64,000 bases of DNA from assembly GCF_001279725.1 (NCBI RefSeq), contig NZ_LGDE01000425.1, forward strand, positions 62,001 to 126,000. The letters run 5' to 3'. Below are positions 1 through 7,922 of the stretch, piece by piece. The position numbers and the translations under genes were made by a program. The DNA comes from Streptomyces sp. WM4235. GTDB lineage: Bacteria; Actinomycetota; Actinomycetes; Streptomycetales; Streptomycetaceae. The notes under the pieces are model-generated. The model saw only the letters and a program-made list of their open reading frames with translations, made no database searches and was not told the origin of the DNA. Every line of letters starts with the position of its first letter. The first letter of the stretch is position 1.

Positions 1-633
1 GACCCCGAGTCGGTGAGCACCGGCATGCGGGTCCGGATCCGCTGGGCGGCGGATCGCGTCGGGGCCATCACCGACATCGCCTGCTTCGAACCGGCCGACA
101 CCCCCGCCGCACCGCAAGCCCCTCCGCGAGTTTCCCCGCAGGCCGTCCCGCACGACGGGGTCTTCGCGGACGCGGTCACCGGCATCGTCGCCGAGGCCCG
201 CCTGGACTACACGTACAGTCCCGGCCGCGCCCAGACCGCCTACATCAACGCCCTCTCCGAGCGGCGGACCGTCGGCGAGCGCTGCCCCTCCTGCCACAAG
301 GTGTACGTGCCCCCGCGCGGAGCCTGCCCGACCTGCGGGGTGGCCACCACCGACCGGGTCGAGGTCGGCCCCGCCGGAACGGTCACCACGTACTGCATCG
401 TCAACATCAAGGCGCGCAACCTCGACATCGAAGTCCCCTACGTCTACGCCCACATCGCGCTCGACGGCGCGGACCTGGCCCTCCACGGCCGGATCGGCGG
501 CATCCCCTACGACCAGGTCCGCATGGGCCTGCGCGTCGAACCCGTGTGGACCGAGGGCGGTCGCCACCCCGACCACTACCGCCCCACCGGCGAACCGGAC
601 GCGGACTACGACGTGTACAAGGAGCTCATCTGA
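1..633 (+). CDS. Zn-ribbon/OB-fold DUF35 protein, 5' end outside window
   Basis: The reading frame is open from base 1, so the true start lies upstream. The visible part holds the tail of one OB-like segment, an Ala/Pro-rich linker, a four-cysteine zinc ribbon (CPSC and CPTC pairs, codons near 283 and 325) and a second OB-fold. Proteins of this kind are partners of thiolase-like enzymes; in steroid catabolism the DUF35 partner is needed for side-chain aldol cleavage of CoA esters. The next gene starts inside its stop codon (TGATG), and a thiolase pair follows, so a complex with them is likely. The substrate cannot be read from sequence. A lone acyl-CoA binding role is the alternative. Confidence 0.85.
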   Translation, partial: DPESVSTGMRVRIRWAADRVGAITDIACFEPADTPAAPQAPPRVSPQAVPHDGVFADAVTGIVAEARLDYTYSPGRAQTAYINALSERRTVGERCPSCHKVYVPPRGACPTCGVATTDRVEVGPAGTVTTYCIVNIKARNLDIEVPYVYAHIALDGADLALHGRIGGIPYDQVRMGLRVEPVWTEGGRHPDHYRPTGEPDADYDVYKELI

Positions 634-1700
634 TGGCCAGGACGAGCAGGCACGCGCGCGACGTGGCCGTCGTCGCCTTCGCCCAGAGCGACCACCGGCG
701 CGACACCGACGAGCTCAGCGAAGTCGAGATGGTCATGCCGGTCCTGCACCGGGTACTGGCCCGGACCGGACTGAAGGCCGGCGAGATCGGCTTCACCTGC
801 TCCGGCTCCAGCGACTACCTGGCGGGCAGGGCCTTCTCCTTCACCATGACCCTCGACGGGGTCGGCGCCTGGCCGCCGATCTCCGAGTCGCACGTGGAGA
901 TGGACGGGGCCTGGGCCCTCTACGAGGCCTGGGTCAAGATCCAGACGGGCGAGGCCGACACCGCGCTCGTCTACGCGTACGGGAAGTCCTCGCCGGGATC
1001 GGTGCGCGACGTCATGACCCGACAGCTCGACCCGTACTACCTCGCCCCGCTCTGGCCCGACTCGGTGGCCCTGGCCGCCCTCCAGGCCCGGGCGCTGATC
1101 GACGCGGGCGAGACCGACGAGCGCGCCCTGGCCGCCATCGGAGCCCGCAGCCGGGCCTCCGCCGAGACCAACCCGCACGCCCAACTCAGGGGCCCCGTAC
1201 CCCAGGGCGAGTACCAGGTCGCCCCGCTGCGCACCGGGGACTGCCCCCCTGTCAGCGACGGCGCGGCCGCCGTCATCCTCGCCGCCGGGGACGTGGCCCG
1301 GGGGCTGTGCGAGCGGCCCGCCTGGATCACGGGCATCGACCACCGCATCGAGGCACACGGCCTCGGGCTCCGCGACCTCACCGACTCCGTGTCCACCCGG
1401 CTCGCCGCCGAGCAGGCCGGCGTCTTCGAGGGGGCCGTGGACACGGCCGAACTGCACGCGCCGTTCTCCTCCCAGGAGGTGGTGCTCCGCAAGGCGCTCC
1501 GGCTCGGCGACGAGGTGGACGTCAACCCGTCCGGCGGAGCGCTCGCCGCCCACCCGGTCATGGCCGCCGGCCTGATCCGCATCGGCGAGGCCGCCGCCCG
1601 CATCCACCGCGGCGAGTCCGACCGGGCCGTCGCCCACGCCACCTCCGGTCCCTGCCTCCAGCAGAACCTGGTCGCCGTCCTGGAAGGGGACCGAACATGA
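633..1700 (+). CDS. Thiolase-fold protein (SCP-x/lipid-transfer type), first of pair
   Basis: A 355-residue thiolase-superfamily protein. It is translationally coupled to the DUF35 gene before it (TGATG) and to the thiolase after it (ATGA). The C-terminal thiolase block is recognisable: NPSGG followed by a His-Pro at residue 307, then a late Cys in a GPC motif. At the place where true thiolases carry the nucleophilic Cys (after the ISESH segment, residues about 84-92) the sequence reads HVEMDG and has no Cys. A classical Claisen condensation or thiolysis is therefore unlikely. A partner or non-canonical lyase role, as in Ltp-type aldolases of sterol side-chain degradation, fits better. This is inferred from motifs and context. 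Confidence 0.8.
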   Translation: MARTSRHARDVAVVAFAQSDHRRDTDELSEVEMVMPVLHRVLARTGLKAGEIGFTCSGSSDYLAGRAFSFTMTLDGVGAWPPISESHVEMDGAWALYEAWVKIQTGEADTALVYAYGKSSPGSVRDVMTRQLDPYYLAPLWPDSVALAALQARALIDAGETDERALAAIGARSRASAETNPHAQLRGPVPQGEYQVAPLRTGDCPPVSDGAAAVILAAGDVARGLCERPAWITGIDHRIEAHGLGLRDLTDSVSTRLAAEQAGVFEGAVDTAELHAPFSSQEVVLRKALRLGDEVDVNPSGGALAAHPVMAAGLIRIGEAAARIHRGESDRAVAHATSGPCLQQNLVAVLEGDRT

Positions 1701-2863
1701 GCAAGGAGCCCGTGGCCGTCGTCGGCATCGGCCAGACCAAGCACGTCGCCGCCCGACACGACGTGTCCATCGCCGGACTCGTCCGGGAGGCGGCGGTACG
1801 CGCCCTGGAGGACGCCGAGTTGACCTGGGCGGACATCGACGCCGTGGTCATCGGCAAGGCCCCCGACTTCTTCGAGGGCGTGATGATGCCGGAGTTGTAC
1901 CTGGCGGACGCCCTCGGCGCGGTCGGCAAACCCATGCTCCGCGTCCACACGGCCGGCTCGGTGGGCGGCTCCACCGCCCTGGTCGCCATGAACCTGGTGG
2001 CGGCCCGCGTCCACCGGACTGTCCTGACCCTGGCGTTCGAGAAGCAGTCCGAGTCCAACGCCATGTGGGGACTCTCCCTTCCGGTGCCCTTCCAGCAGCC
2101 GCTGCTGGCCGGAGCCGGCGGGTTCTTCGCGCCGCACGTGCGCGCGTACATGCGGCGCACCGGAGCCCCCGACACGGTGGGCTCGCTCGTCGCCTACAAG
2201 GACCGGCGCAACGCACTGAAGAACCCGTACGCACACCTGCACGAGAGCGACATCACCCTGGAGAAGGTCCAGGCCTCGCCCATGCTGTGGGACCCGATCC
2301 GCTACTCCGAGACCTGCCCCTCCTCGGACGGGGCCTGCGCGATGATCCTCACCGACCGCGAGGGAGCCGCGCGGTCGCCGAGGCCGCCGGCCTGGGTGCA
2401 CGGCGGCGCGATGCGCAGCGAGCCGACGCTGTTCGCCGGCAAGGACTTCGTGTCCCCGCAGGCCGGCAAGGACTGCGCGGCCGACGTCTACCGGCAGGCG
2501 GGCATCTCCGATCCCCGCCGGGAGATCGACGCGGTGGAGATGTACGTGCCGTTCTCCTGGTACGAGCCGATGTGGTTGGAGAACCTGGGCTTCGCGGCCG
2601 AGGGCGAGGGCTGGAAACTCACCGAGGCGGGGGTGACCGAACTCGACGGGGACCTGCCCGTCAACCCGTCGGGCGGTGTCCTGTCCACCAACCCGATCGG
2701 CGCCTCCGGAATGATCCGCTTCGCGGAGGCGGCGCTCCAAGTCCGCGGCCAGGCCGGCGAACACCAGATCGCGGACGCCCGGCGGGCCATGGGGCACGCC
2801 TACGGCGGCGGGGCACAGTTCTTCGCGATGTGGCTGGTCGGGGCCGAACAGCCCACCGGCTGA
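1697..2863 (+). CDS. Thiolase-fold protein (SCP-x/Ltp type), second of pair, catalytic Cys and His replaced
   Basis: A 388-residue SCP-x-like thiolase homologue that begins inside the stop of the preceding gene (ATGA). The N-terminal block aligns with the loop that normally reads C-A-x-G-S-T-A-L, but the Cys is Ser88. The C-terminal NPSGG block, normally ending in G-H-P, has Asn332 in place of His. Both residues of the classical thiolase mechanism are missing while the fold is kept. Known sterol aldolases of the Ltp2 kind are degenerate thiolases working with a DUF35 protein, and all three partners are adjacent here. I favour a retro-aldol or condensing role on a CoA ester over thiolysis. It is the last gene of the operon. 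Confidence 0.82.
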   Translation: MSKEPVAVVGIGQTKHVAARHDVSIAGLVREAAVRALEDAELTWADIDAVVIGKAPDFFEGVMMPELYLADALGAVGKPMLRVHTAGSVGGSTALVAMNLVAARVHRTVLTLAFEKQSESNAMWGLSLPVPFQQPLLAGAGGFFAPHVRAYMRRTGAPDTVGSLVAYKDRRNALKNPYAHLHESDITLEKVQASPMLWDPIRYSETCPSSDGACAMILTDREGAARSPRPPAWVHGGAMRSEPTLFAGKDFVSPQAGKDCAADVYRQAGISDPRREIDAVEMYVPFSWYEPMWLENLGFAAEGEGWKLTEAGVTELDGDLPVNPSGGVLSTNPIGASGMIRFAEAALQVRGQAGEHQIADARRAMGHAYGGGAQFFAMWLVGAEQPTG

Positions 2864-2983
2864 ACGGAATCCGATGTCCGGGCGGGGCGCCGGGCCGGCC
2901 GGCGGTGACCCGTCGCGGCCTGTGCGGCACCCGCCGGCGTGGTTAATCTTGCCCTCGGACGACGTACCGGGAGGTGCACGCAC

Positions 2984-3223
2984 GTGGCCGAGAGCATGAC
3001 TTCGCAGCCCCTCGCAGGCTGGGGCAAGCCCGACCTCGATCTCAGCGGGGCGGACTGGCGGTCGAGCAGCCGGGGAGCGGGTGACGTTCAGATCGCCTTC
3101 GTGGAGGGGTTCATCGCGATGCGCAACAGCGGCCGGCCCGACAGCCCTTCGCTGATCTTCGCGCCGGACGAGTGGCGCAGGTTCGTCCTGGACGCGCGGG
3201 GCGGCGAGTTCGATCTGACGTAG
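2984..3223 (+). CDS. DUF397 protein, orphan
   Basis: A 79-residue protein filled by one DUF397 domain: WRSSS near the start, a VEGFIAMRNS strand, then L-I-F-x-x-D-E-W and a terminal G-x-F-D-L. I chose the GTG start because GGGAGG lies nine bases before it (2969-2974). DUF397 proteins in actinomycetes usually sit beside an XRE-type DNA-binding protein and are thought to bind it as an antagonist; none is adjacent here. It may act on a regulator elsewhere or be a relic of a broken pair. A strong hairpin follows the gene. Confidence 0.8.
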   Translation: MAESMTSQPLAGWGKPDLDLSGADWRSSSRGAGDVQIAFVEGFIAMRNSGRPDSPSLIFAPDEWRRFVLDARGGEFDLT

Positions 3224-3242
3224 GCGGGACCTGACGTTTCGC

Positions 3243-3277
3243 GGCCGTCGGGGGCGCAGCCGCCGCCCCCGACGGCC
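3243..3277. terminator. Bidirectional hairpin terminator
   Basis: Perfect 14-bp stem (3243-3256 with 3264-3277) and a 7-base loop, lying exactly between the converging ends of the DUF397 and LtrA-like genes. Confidence 0.7.
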
Positions 3278-4477
3278 CTACGGGGAGCCCGGGGCCGCCG
3301 GGGCCCCGGACGGTCGACGCAGCCGCCACACCAGGGGCCACCACAGCGCGAGCACCAGCAGCCACACCAGATGTCCGGCCCTGGCGTCCCGGGCCGTCAG
3401 GCCCACCGCCAGGACCAGGGCCAGCGGCGGACCCGTCAACAGCAGCGCCCACGGCACGCTCCGCCCCGAGCGGGCCACCGCCGCGCCCGCGATGACGAGG
3501 TACACCGCGAGGCTCCCGCACATCAACCACCGCACCCGCTCCGGCACGGCCGCGTCGGTGTACGCGACCGAGTCGCCGAGGGCCGCCGCCAGCGCCGCCA
3601 CCGACCCCGCCACGAAACAGTGCAGAGGCAGCGTGAGCCGGACGGGCACGGCGCCCGGGGACAGCAGCGGCACCCCGTCCGAGCCGTGGCGCAGCGACAG
3701 CGACCACAGCAGGATCAGCAGCAGGAAAGCGCCGGTCCCCACCGCGTACAGCGCGGAGTCCCACGCCACCTCCGAGGCCTCGGAGACCGTCTGGGCGATC
3801 CCCTCGCCCAGGACGATCAACACGAACAGGCCCAGCCGTTCCCCGAGATGGGGAGCGTCGGTGTACGCGGCCCGCAGCTTCCGGGGCGGCCGGTGTCCCG
3901 TCCACACCGCCGCGTCCTCGGACGCGTCCCCCTCCCGGCCCTCCGGGGACTTCGTGGACACCGCGAACATCACCACCAGGTCGATGGCCAACCCGAGCGC
4001 CCACAGCGCGTACCGGGCCGTGCCGTCGAACCACATCGACACCACCCACGGCGTCAGCCCCAACCCCAGGCGGGTGATCGGCAGGTCCGCCACGTACTCA
4101 CGGCGTCGCTCCCAGGCCTTCCCGGCCAGCGACCGCACGAGGATGTAGGCGAGCGCGAACGCGGCGGCCTGTTCCCCCTCCCGCACCCCGTGCACCGCGG
4201 CCGCCATCACGGCCAGCCCGAACATGCCGGCCAGCACCCTCCACACCCGGACCTGGTCGCGGGTGACGTTGCCGTAGACCGTGAACAGCATCCAGCCCGT
4301 CCAGAACGCCAGGAACATCACCGCGTACAGCCCCAGATCGGCCCACGCGGGACCGCCGTGCAGCAAATGCGCCAGCTGCGCGACACCGGCCACCGCCGTG
4401 AGGTCGAAGAACAACTCCAGCCATGAGGCGTGACGCTCGCTCTGCTCGTTCTCCGCCGGGGGCGCCGAATCGGTCAT
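3278..4477 (-). CDS. Low temperature requirement protein A (LtrA) family membrane protein
   Basis: A 399-residue polytopic membrane protein. The N-terminal W-L-E-L-F-F-D-L motif is the LtrA family signature, and about ten to twelve hydrophobic segments follow. LtrA was named from a Listeria cold-growth locus, but its biochemical role is still unclear. The ATG is preceded at six bases by TATCAT, a -10-like hexamer, so the transcript may be leaderless. The divergent ACT-domain gene starts only 26 bases away. Assignment to the family is firm; a function is not. Confidence 0.88.
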   Translation of the reverse strand: MTDSAPPAENEQSERHASWLELFFDLTAVAGVAQLAHLLHGGPAWADLGLYAVMFLAFWTGWMLFTVYGNVTRDQVRVWRVLAGMFGLAVMAAAVHGVREGEQAAAFALAYILVRSLAGKAWERRREYVADLPITRLGLGLTPWVVSMWFDGTARYALWALGLAIDLVVMFAVSTKSPEGREGDASEDAAVWTGHRPPRKLRAAYTDAPHLGERLGLFVLIVLGEGIAQTVSEASEVAWDSALYAVGTGAFLLLILLWSLSLRHGSDGVPLLSPGAVPVRLTLPLHCFVAGSVAALAAALGDSVAYTDAAVPERVRWLMCGSLAVYLVIAGAAVARSGRSVPWALLLTGPPLALVLAVGLTARDARAGHLVWLLVLALWWPLVWRLRRPSGAPAAPGSP

Positions 4478-4483
4478 ATGGGG

Positions 4484-4489
4484 ATGATA
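4484..4489 (-). promoter_or_regulatory. -10 hexamer for a leaderless LtrA transcript
   Basis: TATCAT on the minus strand lies six bases before the ATG at 4477. Initiation would fall on the A of the start codon. No convincing -35 is visible. Confidence 0.45.
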
Positions 4490-4491
4490 GG

Positions 4492-4497
4492 TAGGGT
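4492..4497 (+). promoter_or_regulatory. -10 hexamer for a leaderless ACT-domain transcript
   Basis: TAGGGT lies six bases before the ATG at 4504, back to back with the opposite -10 at 4484-4489 in a 26-base divergent gap. Both transcripts are predicted to be leaderless. Confidence 0.45.
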
Positions 4498-4503
4498 GGG
4501 TCC

Positions 4504-4908
4504 ATGAGTGGAGAGAGCGACCTGCGGAAACTGCTGAGCGGCATGCGACCTGAGCTCAACGAGGGGACCTACGTCTTCTGTACGGTCCCCGGCCCCACCG
4601 CACCCGACGGGATCACACCCGTCGCGACCGTCCTGGAACCCGAGGGACTCACCCTCGTCCTGCGCCGCGAGGACGCCGACGCGGCCGGACTCGCCTACGA
4701 CTACACCGCCGGATGGATCACCCTGCGCGTGCACTCCGCCCTCGACGCGGTCGGCCTCACCGGCGCCTTCGCCGCCGAACTCGCCGCACACGGCCTCAGC
4801 TGCAACGTCATCGCCGGATACCACCACGACCACCTGTTCGTGGCCGCCGAGCGGGCGGCCGAGGCCGTCGCCGTACTGGAAGGGCTGGCGGTCCGTTCGG
4901 CACACTGA
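4504..4908 (+). CDS. ACT domain-containing protein (DUF2241 type)
   Basis: A 134-residue protein with the conserved opening D-L-x-K-L-L-x-x-M-R-P-E-L and the segment YVFCTV found in DUF2241/ACT proteins. The C-terminal half (about residues 65-130) has the beta-alpha-beta spacing of an ACT fold, ending in the typical A-V-A-V-L-E-G-L helix. ACT domains bind amino acids or similar small ligands; the ligand of this family is not known. It is transcribed divergently from the LtrA gene, probably from a leaderless promoter. A free-standing sensor or chaperone is more likely than an enzyme. Confidence 0.82.
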   Translation: MSGESDLRKLLSGMRPELNEGTYVFCTVPGPTAPDGITPVATVLEPEGLTLVLRREDADAAGLAYDYTAGWITLRVHSALDAVGLTGAFAAELAAHGLSCNVIAGYHHDHLFVAAERAAEAVAVLEGLAVRSAH

Positions 4909-4928
4909 ACGGGCGCCTCCCGGAGGGT

Positions 4929-4942
4929 CGGAAAAGTTTCCG
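4929..4942. promoter_or_regulatory. Inverted repeat upstream of the AAA ATPase gene
   Basis: CGGAAA and TTTCCG arms are separated by two bases, nested in a wider imperfect repeat from about 4926 to 4955. It sits 80 bases before the ATG at 5023 and just upstream of a -10-like TACTCT (4985-4990). It could be an operator. Confidence 0.3.
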
Positions 4943-5022
4943 ATCTTTCCCGACCATCGACCTGTCACCGCGTGCGCGCGGGCGTACTCTGATGCCCCGA
5001 ACAGGCCTGGGGGGTACCAGTC

Positions 5023-7878
5023 ATGACGGACCGCCGGACCCGTACACGGCGCACGATGTTCGAACGCGAGGCGGAACTCGCCACCGTGGAAGAGGCGCTG
5101 GAGCAGCTCATCGCACGGGGCACGGACGGCCGCGGGGCGACCGGCGCCCTGCTCGCCTTCTCCGGCCCGGCCGGCCTCGGCAAGACCACCCTGCTCACCG
5201 AGGTACGCCGCCGCGCCCACGCCCGCTCCTGCACCCTGCTGGCCGCCCGCGGCGGCGAGCAGGAGCAGAGCCAGCCCTTCCACGTCGCCCGCCAGCTCAT
5301 ACAGCCCCGGCTGGCCGCCCACACCGAAGCCGAACTGCGCGAGACCCTCGGCAGTTGGTACGCCATCGTCGGGCCGGCCCTCGGCCTGTGCGCCCCCGAA
5401 CAGGGCGCCCCGCCCGACCCCCAGGGACTGCGCGACGGCCTCGACTGGGTCCTCACCCACCTCACCGTCCAGCGCGCCCCCGTCGTCCTCGTCCTCGACG
5501 ACGCGCACTGGGCCGACCCCGAGTCCCTCGGCTGGCTCGCCGCCTTCGCCCCGCGCGCCGAACACCTTCCCCTGCTGCTCGTCGTCGCCTACCGCCCCGA
5601 CGAACTCCCCTCCCACGCCGAAGCCTTCCGTACGCTGCCCGGCCGGGCCGGACAGCGCCCGCTCTCCCTCGCCCCGCTCAGCGCCGCCGCCGTCTCCACC
5701 CTGATCCGCGAGACCGTCGGCGACCACGCCGACGACGCCTTCTGCCACGAGGCCTGGGCCGTCACCACCGGCAACCCCTTCGAGGCCGTCGAGCTCACCG
5801 CCAGGGTCCGGGACAAGGGCCTCGCCCCCGTCGAGGCCAGCGCCCCGCTGCTGGCCGACCTGGCCGCCGCGCAGCGCGGCAGCGGGCTCGTCGCCCGCCT
5901 GCAGAACCTGGGCCCCTCCACCGTCCGCTTCGCCTGGGCCTGCGCCGTCCTCGGCACCGCGATCCCCCAGGACATCGCCGCCCGCGTCGCCGGCCTCGGC
6001 ACCGAGGAGGCCGGCGACGCCACCGGACGACTGCGGGACGCCCGCATCCTCTCCGGCGCCGCCGATCCCGTCGGCGGTGAAGCGCCCTTCACCGGGCTGG
6101 AGTTCGTCCATCCGTTGATCGCGACCGGCATCTACCGCGCGATCCCGGACGCCCTGCGGGTCGCCCTGCACGGCAAGGCCGCGGCGGCCGTCGTGGACGC
6201 CGGCCTCGGCCCCTCCGCCGCCGCCCGCCATCTCCTGGAGACCCACCCCGAAGGCGACCCCTGGGTGGTGCGCACCCTGCGCGAGGCCGCCGGCGAGAAC
6301 CTCCGCGCCGGCGCCCCCGAGGCCGCGCGCCGCCAACTCGCCCGCGCCCTGCGCGAACCCCCGGACTTCGACGAGCGCGCCGCCGTCCTCTACGAACTCG
6401 GCTGCGCCTCCCTGCTCACCGAGCCCGCCAACACCGTCAACCACCTGAGAGCGGCCCTCGCCGAGCCCTTCGACGACCCGGCCCTGCGCCAGGGCATCGT
6501 CATCCGGCTCGCCCAGGTGCTCTCGCACAGCGATCGGCTCGCCGAGGCCTCGGACTCCCTCGCCCGGGAGATCCCGCACACCCACGAGGTCCGGGCCCGA
6601 CTGCGCCTGCAGTCCGAGCAGTTCATGTGGGACGCGTTCAACGCCGCCGAACCCGACTCGCCGGCCCGCTCCCGCCGACTGACCAAGCTCGCCGACCGGC
6701 TCACCGGCCGCGACCTCACCGAGCGGTACGTCATCGGCCTGCGCGCCTGGGACGCCTGCCTGCGCGGAGAACCCGTGGACGTGGTCCTGCACCACGCCGG
6801 CCGGGCCCTGACCACCCACTTCAGCTGGGCCCACGAGGACCGGGGCTTCGAGGTACCCGTGCTCACCGCCATGGTCCACATGTACGCCGACCGGCCGTGG
6901 CGCGCGGAGGAGCTGTTCGAGGCCGGCACCGCCGAGTTCGAGCGCCAGGGCTGGCGCGGCGCCCACCTGTCCTTCGCGTACAGCCTGCGCGCGTACATCC
7001 GATACCGGCGCGGACGGCTGGTGGAGGCGGAGGAACTGGCCCGCGCCGGACTGCGGCTCGCCGAACGCGTCGGGCGGCGCACCCCCGTGCACTGGTACGC
7101 CATCGCCATCCTCGTCACGACACTGCTCGCCCGCGGGCGGGCCGACGAGGCCTGGAAGCTGGCACGGGAACACGAGTACGCCGAGCCCTTCCCGGCGGCC
7201 GTCGTCTTCCCGGACTCCCAGACCGTGTACGCCGAACTCCTGCTGGCCCGCGGCGACACCCGGGAGGCCGTCGCCGAACTGGAGTCCGTCGAACAACGGT
7301 TGACTCCGCGCGGCATCCAGAACCCGTCCTGGTGCCCGTGGCAGCTCCTCCTCGCCAGGGCGGTCGCGGCCGAGGACCCGACCAGGGCGCGCACCCTCGC
7401 CTCCGACGCGGTCGGGCGCGCCCGCGCCTTCGGCGCCCCCTCCGGCATCGGCCAGGCCCTGCGGGTGGCGGCCGAGGTCGCGGAGCCCGCCGACCGCACC
7501 GGGCCGCTCACCGAGGCGGTGTCCGTCCTGTCCGCCTCCCCGGCCGGATACGAGCTGGCCTGCGCGCTGGCCGCCCTGGGCACCCACACCGGGGACGTGG
7601 AGACGCTCGGGCGAGCGGTGGTCACGGCCCGGGAGTGCGGGGCCGACGGCCTGGAACGGACCGCGACACGGACCCTGCTCGAACGGGGCGGCCCCGTGCC
7701 GCGGGACACGGCCTGGCAGGCCGCGCCGACCGAGGAGGAGCTGAAGGCGGCGCGGGCCGTGGTCGCCGGACACCCGGCCCCGTCGCCCCGGGAGTTGTCC
7801 GCCGCGTACCGCAAACTCGGCACCGACCTTCCCGGACTGCCGCAGGCCCTGGAGGCGTACGACCGCGCCACCCGCTGA
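5023..7878 (+). CDS. Large AAA ATPase, LuxR/LAL-like regulator without an HTH
   Basis: A 951-residue protein with the architecture of the large ATP-binding LuxR (LAL/MalT) regulators. It has a Walker A motif (GPAGLGKTT, about residue 48), a Walker B motif with the following DAHWAD (about 160-167), an AAA lid, then a long helical TPR-like region (about 350-920). LAL proteins end in a LuxR helix-turn-helix, but this one stops at YDRATR with no such domain, and no frameshifted HTH follows. It may have lost DNA binding or act through a partner. The ATG at 5023 has GGGGG upstream. A hairpin terminator follows the stop. Confidence 0.82.
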   Translation: MTDRRTRTRRTMFEREAELATVEEALEQLIARGTDGRGATGALLAFSGPAGLGKTTLLTEVRRRAHARSCTLLAARGGEQEQSQPFHVARQLIQPRLAAHTEAELRETLGSWYAIVGPALGLCAPEQGAPPDPQGLRDGLDWVLTHLTVQRAPVVLVLDDAHWADPESLGWLAAFAPRAEHLPLLLVVAYRPDELPSHAEAFRTLPGRAGQRPLSLAPLSAAAVSTLIRETVGDHADDAFCHEAWAVTTGNPFEAVELTARVRDKGLAPVEASAPLLADLAAAQRGSGLVARLQNLGPSTVRFAWACAVLGTAIPQDIAARVAGLGTEEAGDATGRLRDARILSGAADPVGGEAPFTGLEFVHPLIATGIYRAIPDALRVALHGKAAAAVVDAGLGPSAAARHLLETHPEGDPWVVRTLREAAGENLRAGAPEAARRQLARALREPPDFDERAAVLYELGCASLLTEPANTVNHLRAALAEPFDDPALRQGIVIRLAQVLSHSDRLAEASDSLAREIPHTHEVRARLRLQSEQFMWDAFNAAEPDSPARSRRLTKLADRLTGRDLTERYVIGLRAWDACLRGEPVDVVLHHAGRALTTHFSWAHEDRGFEVPVLTAMVHMYADRPWRAEELFEAGTAEFERQGWRGAHLSFAYSLRAYIRYRRGRLVEAEELARAGLRLAERVGRRTPVHWYAIAILVTTLLARGRADEAWKLAREHEYAEPFPAAVVFPDSQTVYAELLLARGDTREAVAELESVEQRLTPRGIQNPSWCPWQLLLARAVAAEDPTRARTLASDAVGRARAFGAPSGIGQALRVAAEVAEPADRTGPLTEAVSVLSASPAGYELACALAALGTHTGDVETLGRAVVTARECGADGLERTATRTLLERGGPVPRDTAWQAAPTEEELKAARAVVAGHPAPSPRELSAAYRKLGTDLPGLPQALEAYDRATR

Positions 7879-7887
7879 GCGGGCGGC

Positions 7888-7917
7888 GGGCCGGACGCGG
7901 ACGCCCGCGTCGGGCCC
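7888..7917. terminator. Hairpin terminator between converging genes
   Basis: A stem of about 13 bp (7888-7900 with 7904-7917) with one imperfection, in the 44-base gap between the ATPase gene and the converging membrane protein gene. Confidence 0.6.
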
Positions 7918-7922
7918 CGGCG

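Noticed and set aside
4474..7773. Very long minus-strand open frame opposite the AAA ATPase
   Set aside because: Gly/Val/Glu-rich low-complexity product with no domain. It is a shadow of a GC-rich gene on the other strand.
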